Source: Monosporascus cannonballus (lineage: Eukaryota > Ascomycota > Sordariomycetes > Xylariales). Taken from it: a stretch of 64,000 nucleotides of DNA. The stretch lies in NCBI GenBank assembly GCA_004154925.1, contig QJNS01000169.1:107172-171171 (forward strand), given 5' to 3'. Position numbers and translations under genes: made by a program. This document shows, one piece after another, positions 31,971 through 42,866 of this stretch; the first letter of the stretch is position 1; every line of letters starts with the position of its first letter. Below the pieces are notes generated by a model. The model had not been told where the DNA came from. It did not search any database and was given only the letters and a program-made list of their open reading frames with translations.

Positions 31971-32504
31971 CTAGAAGGAGCCCCTGCGCCTCAGCTGTTC
32001 TCGAGCAGATATCCCACGGCCCGGCGATCGCGGGTGCTTCGGTGAGTAATTCGTTAGCCAGAGGGGTCGCCATACGCCCCGAGGGTAGCAGGATGGGAGG
32101 GCAGGTTGTCGTACCAGCTGAGCCTCGGTCCGAGCTATATGTTGCACGGGTATGAATACGGCGACGAAGGCGAAAGTTAGAAATGCGAATCCCTGAGCGA
32201 TGCGAAGCTACAAGTTGTACAAGACTCGCCGTTAGCCGACAGCCCAACCAAGGAGCCATTGAGAGTGCATGGCATGCTGTGCGTAGGGACTTGGTACGCA
32301 AACGTGACGGGGCAAACGTACAATAACCCCCTTATCCCAGGCGAAAATTGCAAGCTCGTAGAGGCGAGTAACCAGATCCCATCGAGCAGTGATGTAGCCA
32401 GCTACAAAGATCGCTAGGGTGAGGATAGAGAAAGGGTGCATAGGACGGTTATCGTTGCTGCAGCAGGAGTGGTCGCATCCTCCGAAACTATATATGTTGG
32501 CCAA
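31971..32504 (-). CDS. Small two-helix membrane protein directly upstream of GPI1
   Basis: Two exons, 32504-32322 and 32207-31971, give 139 residues; the Met at 32441 would give 118. The 114-nt intron has GTACGT, a GCTAAC branch site and TTGTAG, and the phases fit. Exon 1 contains MHPFSILTLAIFVAGYITAR and WDLVTRLYELAIFAWDKGVI. Exon 2 continues LRIAQGFAFLTFAFVAVFIP, a second strongly hydrophobic helix, then a basic Pro/Arg-rich tail. A hydrophobic helix on each side of a well-formed intron supports a real gene. Only 29 nt separate its stop from the GPI1 start on the same strand, so the GPI1 leader lies inside it or the two share a transcript. No named family is recognised; a link to the GPI pathway is inference from position. 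Confidence 0.6.
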
Positions 32505-32547
32505 TGCAACGACGTCGTCAATTCCGTCGCAGTGACCGGTCGCGGCC

Positions 32548-32572
32548 AGTTAGTTAGTTAGTTAGTTAGTTA
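32548..32572 (+). repeat. AGTT/TTAG tetranucleotide microsatellite
   Basis: About six tandem copies of AGTT lie just upstream of the small membrane gene. It is not a telomeric TTAGGG repeat. Confidence 0.85.
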
Positions 32573-33733
32573 TCGAATCGCCTGTTGCGTATTGCGTATG
32601 ACACAGTCGGTATCGGTGGAGTCAGTGTTGTTGTAATGCTGTATTAGAAGTGAGGATATTGCAGGAAAAGAATCGAATGTTTGGCAAGCCAGGGGTTTAC
32701 GGCGTCTACGTAATAGCTCGACTGCTACGGAGCAGTTGGAGGGCTAGACTACTCCTTGTCAGGGTAGTTTTAAGTTTAGATCCATGGCCAAGCTTGGACG
32801 ATGGGGTGGGTAGGCCCGGCAAAGACGACGTCCCGTGCCTGGATTGTTGTGGAATCGATGCGATTGATCGCAAAATAGATATGTACCAGAAAAAAGAAGA
32901 AGCCAAGCGGCTTGATTATATGCGCGAAGTAGGTGATAAGGTTGTTTATTATGGTATGGTACCAGTGCGGCCGGTCAGGCGAAGTTATTAGGCTTTTAAG
33001 TCGCTTGGATGAATCAATCCCTGCCACGGCGGTTTGGGTTTCGCATGTGCGGGATGGACCGGAGGTTATGGTGGTGAAGTGTGGTGGTGGTGGCGGCGCT
33101 GGGCCCCTTTGTAGTTGCATCTTGTTATCGATAAATGGAAATTGGACGAATGATTCCGGTGTGTCTCCAAATTCTCCCATCTTTTCGTTGGTCACTCGCT
33201 GCATCACCCCGGTAAAAAATAGAGGCTTAACTGTAACCCAAACTATCAGCGGTATCAGTCAGTTTGCAGGCTTCTAGCGCCCGTCTAAGCCGCATCGTCT
33301 GAGTCTAATCCGTGATCCGGGATTTATGCATTGTTGCCGCGTTGGGATGAATAGGTAGCTTTAACTTAATAGCATGAATGAGTGAAGAGATCTAGTATGC
33401 GATATCCAACGCCAAACCCGGGGAGAGTACTCCTTAATAAATCAAGTCGTGATCGCCTGAGCCCCAAGTCCCCGGACCCCTCTCAAGCCCGAATCCTTCC
33501 TCATCGAATTACACCGACCATCCGTGTTGGTGGTGGCCGATGACCGCTCCTTTGGTTAATAACCTCGAGGGCGGGTCAGCAAGATGCAACACCGGCATGT
33601 GTCTTTGATGACAGGCGAAATCCCACATGGGTGATACTTACTTGCTTTCTGTGAATCGTTGCAAATATTCAGCTGTTGATATCCACCCCTTGTATTTTAC
33701 GGCTTCAGGGTATCACCAGGATATGGCCCGAGT
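32573..33733. other. Intergenic, nothing recognised
   Basis: Separates the GPI1 pair from MDM35. The frames at 32650-32991 and 32933-33277 (+) and the opposing 32776-33207 (-) have no family signature. The GGTGG-rich stretch near 33070-33100 makes chance Gly/Pro frames. Confidence 0.5.
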
Positions 33734-34196
33734 TCATTTCCGCTTCATGTGGAGAGCGTCATTCTCTTTCTGATCTTCCCGAGCATCCTCTATCAACTTG
33801 TCTATCCCCCGTTCTTTAAGCGCAACCTGGATAGTAGCCTCGTAAGTAACCATAAAGCCGTTATATTGCCCCAGGGGGGAAACAAGGAGCCAGCTGCAGC
33901 ATGCCTTTAAACATTTCTGATAATCGTTGAAGAGCTTGGCGCATTCATTATCATCTGTCTTTCCGTTGCCTCGAAGATATTCTATCCGCCGTGTCAGCGA
34001 ATCGGGACGTTTTAAGGGGTAATAAGCAGGAAGCCCGTCCACACTCACTCTCGCTATACCACTTAAGAAAGCAAGTGTCGTACCGCCTTGCGACATGAGA
34101 TATGATTAGCTAACTTCACATAAAATAATGAAGTGCCCACTGGGACGGAGCTTACTCCTTAACTTCGTTGCATTCTGGAGCAAGCGAAGCGGACAT
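33734..34196 (-). CDS. MDM35: Mdm35 / TRIAP1-type twin CX9C protein of the mitochondrial intermembrane space
   Basis: Four short minus-strand exons, 34196-34156, 34086-34049, 33981-33905 and 33826-33734, encode 82 residues. The joined protein begins MSASLAPECNEVKERYDTCF and contains YLRGNGKTDDNECAKLFNDY. Cys9/Cys19 and Cys40/Cys50 form the two CX9C pairs. The end is rich in charged residues (ALHMKRK). In yeast Mdm35 binds Ups1/Ups2 in the intermembrane space and carries phospholipids between mitochondrial membranes; import needs Mia40 oxidation. Introns 1 and 2 start GTAAGC and GTGAGT; intron 1 ends in AAG. Intron 3 (33904-33827, 78 nt) starts GC instead of GT. It has no stop and a length divisible by three, so retention would insert 26 residues right after the last Cys pair. 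It diverges from RRP6. Confidence 0.92.
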
Positions 34197-34721
34197 ATTC
34201 GGTGTCAAGATGGCCGTTAGATAAATGGAGCGGAATCGATAGAAATTTCCAAGTGACGGTCGCGCTCTTTCAAGTGTATGAAATGCACTACAGGCTTCTG
34301 TAACGGACATCAGTTGAAGCAATGACCTCGGATGTCTTCTTCTGTGCTCTGCCAAGGTCAGCCACCCATGTATGCGCTCCCTGTATGTGCTCCATGGTTC
34401 AGAGGCTGGCTTGCGTTATCGTTATCTTAGCGCCCCACCCATCCAAGGGACCCTTTTGTCGTAGCTTTAAGCAGCAAGTAAGTACCTGTAACCTAACGTT
34501 AGATCAGAGCAACTAGACTCTCCAAGTACTGGGTTCATTTGAGCGACGGTGCGAGTTTCCGCCTACCCCTGCGACTGCAACAGCTCCAGAAATTTTCGGG
34601 ATCTCTTAACGAAACTGATTATCGGCGCATTTCATCTAGAACCCTTGAGTCCACCGAATCAACGCCACAGCTACTCGACGACCTCGACGCGTGTGAACGC
34701 GGCGCCACGACGACAGCGGCC
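34197..34721. promoter_or_regulatory. Divergent promoter region of MDM35 and RRP6
   Basis: The two genes start back to back 525 nt apart, so both promoters lie here. The + strand frame is open from 34539 into RRP6, but the Met at 34722 has the better context (GCCATGG). No TATA box is evident. Confidence 0.5.
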
Positions 34722-37591
34722 ATGGCGACGATGGATCCTTCTCGGGACTTCAAGTCTTTCCAAGAGAAGATTCAGACCGCCCTAATCGCTGCCACCCGAA
34801 CTACCAACCAGCTCGCCGCTGAAGACCTCAGCTTTCAGAAGACCAGCAACCCCGACGTCGAAGAGCGGCTGGACGAGACAAATGGACACTTCCTGTCGCT
34901 GGCCTCATCGCTGGTCAAGGCCGCCGCTAAAGGAACCGAGCTGAGAGCTCCGGAGCTGGAGGACGCCGACGACATTGATCTTCACTGGTCTCGCATCGTA
35001 GATGTCGTCGACACCCTGCTCGAGAAGGCTGATACCTGCCTCGACGAGTATACGGGCCTAATCAAAAGAAAGAGCGCTCCGACGGAGGAAACCGTAAGAC
35101 TGGGCTTGGTAAAATAACGTAGGGATGTGTACCGACTTACAATCACCTTCTTCTGTAGGGTCCAGCGCCAAAGAAGCCCAAGTCTCTCAATCTTGACCAC
35201 TCCATCCGCCGAGCCAACATCCTTAAACCCCAGGATAAGTTCGGTATTAAGCCCGACAACCTCGACTCTTCCCCGTGGAAGCCGATACTCACGAGAAAGC
35301 CGCATGCCATCGTTCCGCTGGAGCAAAGTCTGGGGACTTTCAATGATGAGAACCAGACTATACAGTACGACTATTCCAATTTCTTGCCTTATTCATTGTT
35401 AGAGGGCCCTTGGGAACGACCAGTGTCGTCCACTCCGGAAGAGGAAGCAAGGACCAGGAAGGCGCTTAACAGGAAGCACAATAGGAGGATGAAGCTTCTC
35501 CGGAATGCAAGTTCAGTTTAGGGTGCTGACGGCAGATTCAGACATAAACATCCTTACGAGACGGAGATATTAAATCTCCAATACCCGGAACATGTTTACC
35601 AGATCAAGGAGCCTATCAAATTCCAGCCGATAGAGAGCACGGCCGCCACATACGTCGACACCTTCGAAGGCGTGCTAGAAATGCTCGAGGAACTAAAAGG
35701 GGCTACCGAAATAGCCATCGACACCGAACATCATGACTTCAGAACGTATTCGGGCCTTCTCTCGCTCATGCAGATCAGCACCCGGGAGAAGGACTGGATC
35801 ATCGATACGCTACAGCCGTGGCGCCGCAAGCTCGAGGTCCTCAACGAGGTCTTCGCCGATCCCAGGATTGTCAAGGTCAGACACAGTGCAAACAGTCTAT
35901 CCAGGGTCATTTGTTAACCGTATAACAGGTCTTGCAAGGCGCTTACATGGATATCCTGTGGCTCCAGAGGGACTGCGGTCTGTATATCGTGGGGCTGTTT
36001 GATACGTATGAGGCTGCGGTGTCCTTGGGATACCCAGGGCGGGGTTTGGCATACCTACTCAAGCGTTTCGTCGACTTCGATGCCGACAAGAAGTATCAAT
36101 TGGCTGACTGGCGAATACGGTATGCGCCTTTGAATCTATCTTGGCTTTTGGGTGTCTAACCTTTAGAGCAGACCGATCCCTGAGGAGATGTTCTATTATG
36201 CACGATCAGACACGCATTACCTTCTCTACATATATGACATGATACGGAACGAGCTCTTGGAGAAGTCGGATAGGAACGATCCGGAGAAGGACTTGGTCAG
36301 CCAGGTTCTAGATCGGTCCAAGGAAACATCCTTGCGCCGCTATGAGAAGATTGTGTATGACGCCGAAGGAGGTCAAGGGCCGTATGGCTGGTACAACCTG
36401 CTCATCAGGCAGTCTTCAGGGACATTTACTAAAGAACAGTTCGCCGTGTTCCGAGCGGTGCACAAGTGGCGAGATGATATCGCACGCCGTGAGGACGAGG
36501 ATCCTCTTTTCATCCTACCCAATGCGACTCTGTTCGATATAGCCAGGCGTTTGCCCCCGGATCCGAAGGCCTTGCATGGCACATTCGGACATCATACTTC
36601 ATACATAGCCAAGCGCGCGGTTGCCGACTTGTTTCAGGTCATCACAAAGGCCAAAGCAGAGGGTGTAAACGGGCCTAGTGTGGTTGACGTTTTGCGCAGC
36701 AACTCTACTACCTCAACGATGGCGATCGGCGCAGTTGCCCAGTCGGTATTCCCACAGCTGAGGAGCAGCGACAACCAAAAGGTCTTGGAGACGAAAGAGC
36801 TGGTCTCTGACAAATCACGGCTGTGGGGCGAGGTAGCTCTCAGCAGTCGATGGGAGGAGGGCTCAGCCGGCGCGAACAAGCCCGCACAATCCCTATGCTT
36901 CGCGCTACCGTGGGCTCATATGCTAGAAGATGCCACCATCGGTACCGAGCAGAGATCCAACGTTGCTGCGGCGGCTGCCGCCGAGGCCGCGGAAATGCTC
37001 AATTCTACGTCACAGGAGCAACCCAACGGGGCGGAAGAGGCTGACGGCGAATTCACACTCAAAGCGGGTCTCAGGCGCAAAACTGCGCAATCCGAGTCGG
37101 ATTCCGAATGCGAGGACGAGGAGGAAGGCGGGGCCGAGGCGTCCGGCACTCCCCAAGCGGCAGAGGAAGTGTTCTCACTCGACTCCGACGCGGAGAGGGC
37201 CGCGAAGAAGAAAGCGAAAAAGGAGGAGAAGAAGGCACGGAAGAAGGCCAGAGCTGAGGCTAAGAAAGCGCGCAAGGAGGCGAAGGCCGCGCGGAGGACG
37301 GCCAAAAAGAAGGGCGCGGCCGAAAAGGCTCAAGAGTCCGCCGAAGACGACGCTGCGGAGGAGGGGGAAGAAGAAGAGGAAGAGCAAGACGAGCAGCCGT
37401 TCGATTACACTCAGGCCAGGTCCGTCCTCCATGCTAAGCGCTCTGCCGCCAACGGCACCGCCGCCGGCGCCGGGGCGAAGGGCGCCGCGAGGTTCAACCC
37501 CTACACTAACGCCATGATGACTGACGGCCCGAAGCCCGCGCGCCGCATGCATGGCGAGAAGGCCGGGAAGAGCTTCACTTTCAAGAAATGA
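34722..37591 (+). CDS. RRP6: Exosome complex exonuclease RRP6
   Basis: Five exons, 34722-35093, 35159-35364, 35536-35875, 35929-36119 and 36172-37591, give 842 residues in phase. Residues 1-110 form the PMC2NT domain that binds the Rrp47/Lrp1 cofactor. The DEDD-Y exonuclease core follows: [20 protein letters not shown] (Asp and Glu, about 254-256), [20 protein letters not shown] (Asp) and [15 protein letters not shown] (Tyr and Asp, about 378). All catalytic acids are present. The HRDC domain follows near 425-510 ([19 protein letters not shown]). The last ~250 residues are disordered, acidic then strongly Lys/Ala-rich (nuclear localisation). RRP6 trims rRNA, snoRNA and aberrant nuclear transcripts. 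The usual FHGA before motif II reads LQGA here. Intron 2 is 171 nt, longer than the others, and partly open in frame. Confidence 0.94.
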
Positions 37592-38271
37592 GACGAGCAC
37601 GCTGCGACAGTACTTTGACTACAGGCTGAACATACATCCTTAGGGAAGGGCATGCTTTCCGGCAACGTCCCAAGCGGCACTCAGTGCTACTATTATTCTT
37701 GCCAGTGGGGAGCAACGGGGTGGGATGCCAGACACGTGGATATGCTCCCGGTTGTTACTGTCTACTTAGTACTATCATCGTGGAAAGGAGTTTCGCCGGA
37801 TTCGAGTAGCATTGCCAAGCCGTTCAGAGGCGTCGTCGGTTCAAAAATGTGAATGTCTAGAGACATCTTAATCTAGACGAGCCTCGGGAGAGTCCTTCGT
37901 CCGTACCCTAGGTAGATGTCTTGCCCCGATGTAGATGAGAACGGGGGAATACTACGAATCGAATGATTTTGAGCAGCCAGGTAGCTATCTTGGGATACCT
38001 ATTTACTAAATGATGCAGTAGTGCCTCACCTAGCAGCATTGCGGGAAAAAGAAATGATACGTAAGTAGTAAGTAATAAGATCCCACAAACAAAAAGGCGG
38101 TGGGGAATTGAAAACACAAGATGAACCTATCCAATAAACACAAGATGTTTTCGAGGTTTCGGGGTCCCCTGTTGATTACTACAATCCGAAGTCCAAGGTA
38201 ACTCTCGGACTCTCACTCCTTATCTATTTTCGTATTCATCTGGGGGGCCGTTAATTAACTACCGTATAAGG
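37592..38271. other. Intergenic, left of the MITE-like element
   Basis: Holds the RRP6 3' untranslated region. Otherwise nothing recognisable. Confidence 0.5.
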
Positions 38272-38457
38272 TATCCCCTCGGGTGCCAGGGGAGCACAGC
38301 AGTAACTGACAAGTGCAATCCTGGCTCGTGCTGCTATAAATTGGGTGTCTTAAATCCATCATTGGAAACCGGGTAATTAATGGAACGGATATCCATTTCA
38401 GGTTAGCGCGGTAACCGCTCCGGTTACTGCTGTGCTCTCCTGGCACCCCAGGGGATA
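38272..38457. mobile_element. MITE-like element with 35-nt terminal inverted repeats
   Basis: The left end 38272-38306 (starting TATCCCCTCGGGTGCCAGG) and the reverse complement of 38423-38457 match at 33 of 35 positions. The whole unit is 186 nt with no coding capacity. TA dinucleotides at both outer edges (TA-TCCCCT ... AGGGGA-TA) could be the target duplication of a Tc1/mariner or pogo/Fot1-type element. No transposase is present in the window, so movement would need an enzyme in trans. Confidence 0.82.
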
Positions 38458-39838
38458 TGTAGGTAGACAAGTGCCTTATGTACCGAACCCGGCGTTCCGT
38501 CAACCCTCTCCGCACACACACACACGCGCGAGTGCGCGCACCCCTGACGATTAAACGGCCGTTAAGAATTTACGTGCATCTGTACGAAGCCAATTTCTTC
38601 TAGTAATCGCCTATACTTACTAGAGAGAGATGCGGTGTGAGATTCTTGGGGGTCGCAGAAGGGATCCTAAGCTCCACAAATTAAGCAGCAACGCTAATGC
38701 GGATTCCGACGTGCAGCCGGCATTCCCGCCCTACAAGGCAGGCGACAAGCCACCAGGGATTTGCCAATCCCGTCTTGTCGCACGGCTCGACTCGCTCAGC
38801 CGGTCCCGCTATTGCAACGCTATGCATTGTCCCCTTGTCCCTTTTGAGTAGGTACAGTATTATCCAAAAAGGGGGCGAGCGGGCGTCGCTACCACAATTT
38901 TCGTGCAACGGATCAAAAGCTCCGTTGGTCTTTTATGAATGGGCCAATAAGAAAGTGGTGGATCACTTGGTATTTCGTTTCAAGGCTGTCGGCAACAAAA
39001 ACAACCTTGAGAGAGTTCCTCACACTGACGCACGACTCGCTCTAAGTCGTATATTACGCATCCGATTCCCACCGGTACGGTCAGCCACTGTGGCAATGCG
39101 ACAATATATCGAATACGAGTCTTTGCCGCTTCCCTTTCCGCCGATTAGGGGCTAGCATCGAGCATATTCCCGTTGGACTCCGACGGTCAAGCGTCAATTA
39201 AATAGTTCATTGGGCATCTTCTAAAAATAAGAGGACTTAAAAGACTTATAGGCGGTACTGGAATAGCGGGGACTAGGGGACTGTCATCGGGAAGGGAGGC
39301 CGGCTAGAACCGCCTTAGCTATGTAATTATGTCAATTAGTATATAGCAATAGCTTACATTACGTATTTGGAAGATAAAGTTATACGACTTACTACCGTCT
39401 AGATGGCCACAAGGCGCCAGCACCAACAATTTTTAGCAACAGCTAACTGGCCCGTCGCCTGAAATGGTAAGTGTAAGTAGCTACCACTGTTTATTGGCCC
39501 GATTTGCGATGATCACCGGAATTCTGAACCCGCCTCTTAAGAATTGTTTTACTGACCTCTTGGGGTCCTCTATCGGATATTTAAGGCATAGATGTAGTGC
39601 AGGTCCTTGCTTTCCGGATTTCGAGAGTAAGTATAGAAATTAGCTTGGACTGTACTGTGGAAAGCTTTCGTGCTATCGATCTCCTCACCCTTGGTTTATA
39701 TATCAAAAGAATCCGCAAGATACTTAGCAGATATACCGTCCCCCTTATAGCCGCTAGGCGTTATCAGAAGCGGAAATCAGCTAGGCGCTGAGTAATCACC
39801 AATGGTGAAGCGGAAATCCCCATTTCGCTTTCGGAGCC
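38458..39838. other. Intergenic, AT-rich toward the ankyrin gene
   Basis: A CA/GC dinucleotide stretch lies at 38511-38540. The 152-codon frame at 38697-39155 (+) has no signature and low coding character. 39180-39800 is AT-rich. Confidence 0.5.
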
Positions 39839-41001
39839 ATGGATTCCCAGTTCAACATACAAGGGGGGTTCGACGCGGCCGCCCAGGCCCAGTCATCAAA
39901 CGTCAACGCGGAGTCCTCCCCTTGGTCCTCCTCGGCCCCGTGGCCGGCGGCACCACGTCATCCGCCCGGCGGCCGCAGGGGCCGCTTCCCGGTCAAGAAG
40001 CGGGCTACCCCGGCCGTCAAGCGCGGACTGCACGCCTTCTGCGCGGACGGCGACGTCTCACAGGTCATCAACCTGCTGCGCTCCTTCGAGTACCAGCGCC
40101 CGGCGGCGCCGCCGGAGAGCCCCGCCGCGGTCAGCGGAGCGGCGGAAGAGGACGTTGATGACGACCTCAGGTCCCCCCTCCTCGCCGCCGCCGACGGCGC
40201 CCACGTGCACGTCGTGAGGTACCTGCTCGAGTTCTGGTTCCGGGACCGCGTCGACGCGGCGCTGAGGGTCGACCTGGGACTCGCGGCCGCGAGGAACGGG
40301 AGCCTGGATATACTGAGGCTGGCTCTCGACGACGCCCCGAGCCACCAGAGTTGCCACCAGGAGAGGCGGGGCGTCTCCCGCGCGGAAATGGCCGTGTTCG
40401 GCGCTAGCGTTCTGCCGTGAGTCCAGGGCGATGATGAATGACATATGAACCCTGCTGATGATTTCTGCTTGATACTAGCGCCGCGGTGGAGCACGAAGAC
40501 ATGGTGCGCTATCTGCTCTCCCTAGGCATAGACCCGAATAGCGGCCTCAACCCGTCAGAGGCACAGGGACAGGAGCGGTTCAACTACTTCTCCACAACCG
40601 CGCTCTACGCAGCAGCGGCGCGATCGACGCCCCGTGTCTTCGCCATGCTGCTCGGCGCCGGCGCGAGGCTACAAAACGCGTACCCGCTGCACGCTGCCGC
40701 CGGGGCGCCCGCGACCCTATCATCGGGCGGTGACCGGATCCCCATGATGTCCTACCTGGCCCACGACCTAGGGCTCGACGTAAACGCGTTCGACGACGGC
40801 ACGGTCTCGCCCTACGCCTGGGGCACGCCGCTGCACCACGCGGTGGCCGGTGCTCACGTGGACAGGGTGCGGTGGCTGCTGGCGAACGGAGCGGATCCGA
40901 CGCTACGGGACCAGTTCTATCAGCGGCCGCTGGAACGCACATCGTTCGGCCTTGGGGATCAGGAGATTGGGGAGTTGATTAGGGCTGCTGGGGAACGCTG
41001 A
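39839..41001 (+). CDS. Ankyrin-repeat protein
   Basis: Two exons, 39839-40416 and 40479-41001, give 366 residues. The 62-nt intron starts GTGAGT and ends TACTAG, and joins frames in phase. The start lies in a good context (CCATGG). After a disordered 60-residue N-terminus, the repeats begin with GLHAFCADGDVSQVINLLRS, then SPLLAAADGAHVHVVRYLLE, LGLAAARNGSLDILRLALDD, HEDMVRYLLSLGIDPNSGLN, TALYAAAARSTPRVFAMLLG and TPLHHAVAGAHVDRVRWLLA. The last repeat has the typical NGADPTLRD turn. Such proteins mediate protein-protein contacts; no catalytic domain is attached, so a specific role cannot be named. Codons are GC-rich, unlike the AT-rich left flank. Confidence 0.87.
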
Positions 41002-42429
41002 GTCCAAGTGGTGACTAACCATGTCATTTGTACGAATAGGCAAAGAGACGCCTGGCGTTTGCTGTGCCACCTGTAGGTTATCATAAAAGGTTCAGTTACG
41101 CCTATGTATTATGATTGGCTGGGATCTTGGGTACCTCGACACTCATCAAGTAAGCTTGACGAGCACTTTCACCCCATTCGAACGTATTATCTTTAGTTTT
41201 TTAGGCGTTACTGATTGCTTATTGACTCATAGGTATACGACATGATTGCACTTCTAGACAGGTGGAACTGTGATTAGTTAGGGAGCTACTGGGAATCCCA
41301 GAACCAGGGCGTAATTTAGCCATACGCTGACCAAACATTTCTTGGGCGAACTTAACATACTTATTAAAAAAAAAAGGTCGTTAGCCATTTATCCATAAAA
41401 TTATGTGCAACACAATAACACCATCCACCTATTACTCTACTATCCCCTATAACCCGTCATCTACTAGAACTTTTACTATTCACGGCTGACGCGAGTCAAG
41501 CACCTAGGCCTCACCGTTGGTCTCCAGATGAACCTTCATTTCCCGGACTTGCGGAGAGCATGAAAGACACCCATCCCTGTGACCCAGGTACTGGGTTCTA
41601 TGTCAGTCAACGGGGTCGAATCGTCTCGGGCATACCACAGGGTAGACTGGGATAAGGTCGTGGCCTGAGTCCATCGTTATCTCGAGCCAGAAGTTGAGCA
41701 GAGCGACCCGACCATACCTATCAAGAAATCCGAGGACGAACATGGAGAAGAGAAGCGGGATTCGGAGCCGTTGTAATCTAACGCCGAGGGCGACAATAGC
41801 CCTAGCGAGGAACACGAGAGGCACTTTCGAGGACTACACCTACTGGACGGTCAGCGCGGACGAAATGGCGGGGTGAATAATCCCCTTCTTCATCTATATT
41901 GTCATACACTGTAATTAGGACCTTCTACTCTCATTCAACGGTGATGCCTAACGGGAGACATAAATCTAGGTGGTATCCACCAGTGAACCCGGCGGCTCAG
42001 TAGAAAGAGTAGTGATAGCTGTCACATCCAACCGGTTTTCTAAAGTATTCATGGTTTGGAGTCAACATCAAGAGCAGTCCCTATGACCACCTGGTCCAAC
42101 TTAACGGTCATTTGCAGCACCTGTGCGATGCTGTCGTAAGAAACTTTCGGGTCGTTGCTAATACCGGCCGCGGGAACAATTACACCAGCACAAACATGTA
42201 CATCGGCAAAAGCGAGGGATTCCGCTTAGAAACGTGAAGCCGGTGACGCTGATGTTTCTGTCCGACCCCCATGATACAGCAGGTTCACGGATCGTGGAGG
42301 ACCAGTTTACCAGACTATGAGACGGTGCCTCTTGCTAAGGAAGGATTCTAAGCTTGCGGGACTCCTCTACGGGTAGGGAAGCGAAAAGGGACATTCTAAA
42401 CTCATCTATGTGCAGGAGAAGAGACGCAG
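41002..42429. other. Intergenic with a frameshifted fragment
   Basis: The + strand around 41700-41876 reads as an acidic protein-like fragment in one frame (KKSEDEHGEEKRDSEPL, then a TAA, then SNAEGDNSPSEEHE). It continues in a second frame as TFEDYTYWTVSADEMAG to a TGA. This looks like debris of an unrecognised gene. The rest has no supported feature. Confidence 0.35.
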
Positions 42430-42768
42430 CTCCCTGTGTTCGAGCTGAAGGATTTTATCCTCGATAACGAGGACGACGGACCCGACTCGTTAACAAAAAC
42501 AATGGACTGCCTGCGCCGGCACGAAAGACGATCGGCCATCAAGCTGATCTGGAAAGCAAGTGACATGGAACAACTTGCATGGGTCCCTTCCTCAGACTTC
42601 AGCGGACGGGAGGGAATTGTATCTCTCCGTGAGTGCACAATTCGTGTGCCAACTTCCACTGCACTTCACTGGACTGAGCCCCTAGGCCTTACTGAACAAG
42701 AAGCGCCCCCCGTCTCCCCTCCCGAGCACATGCGCAAGCTTCTGCCCATCCGCGGAAGAGGTCCATGA
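42430..42768 (+). pseudogene. Unrecognised open frame, possible exon debris
   Basis: A protein-like frame (FELKDFILDNEDDGPDSLTK, AIKLIWKASDMEQLAWVPSS) follows a potential CAG acceptor at about 42413 and ends with TGA at 42766-42768. It precedes the amidoligase relic on the same strand and may be part of the same dead gene. The family is not recognised. Confidence 0.3.
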
Positions 42769-42866
42769 CTGCCGCACCAATTTCCGCTGTTATTTCGCTA
42801 ACGTCACGCCCTACAGACGGCCTAGGTCCGGCTACATCGTAGTATCTCCGCGAAACAAGACCGGAT

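Noticed and set aside
32548..32572. Possible telomeric repeat
   Set aside because: The unit is TTAG, not TTAGGG, and it is internal to a gene-dense region.
32776..33207. 143-codon minus frame with Gly/Pro-rich part
   Set aside because: Driven by a GGTGG-rich low-complexity stretch; no domain, no splice support.
36916..37600. Long frames on both strands over the RRP6 tail
   Set aside because: Products of the Lys/Ala/Glu-rich low-complexity C-terminus, not separate genes.
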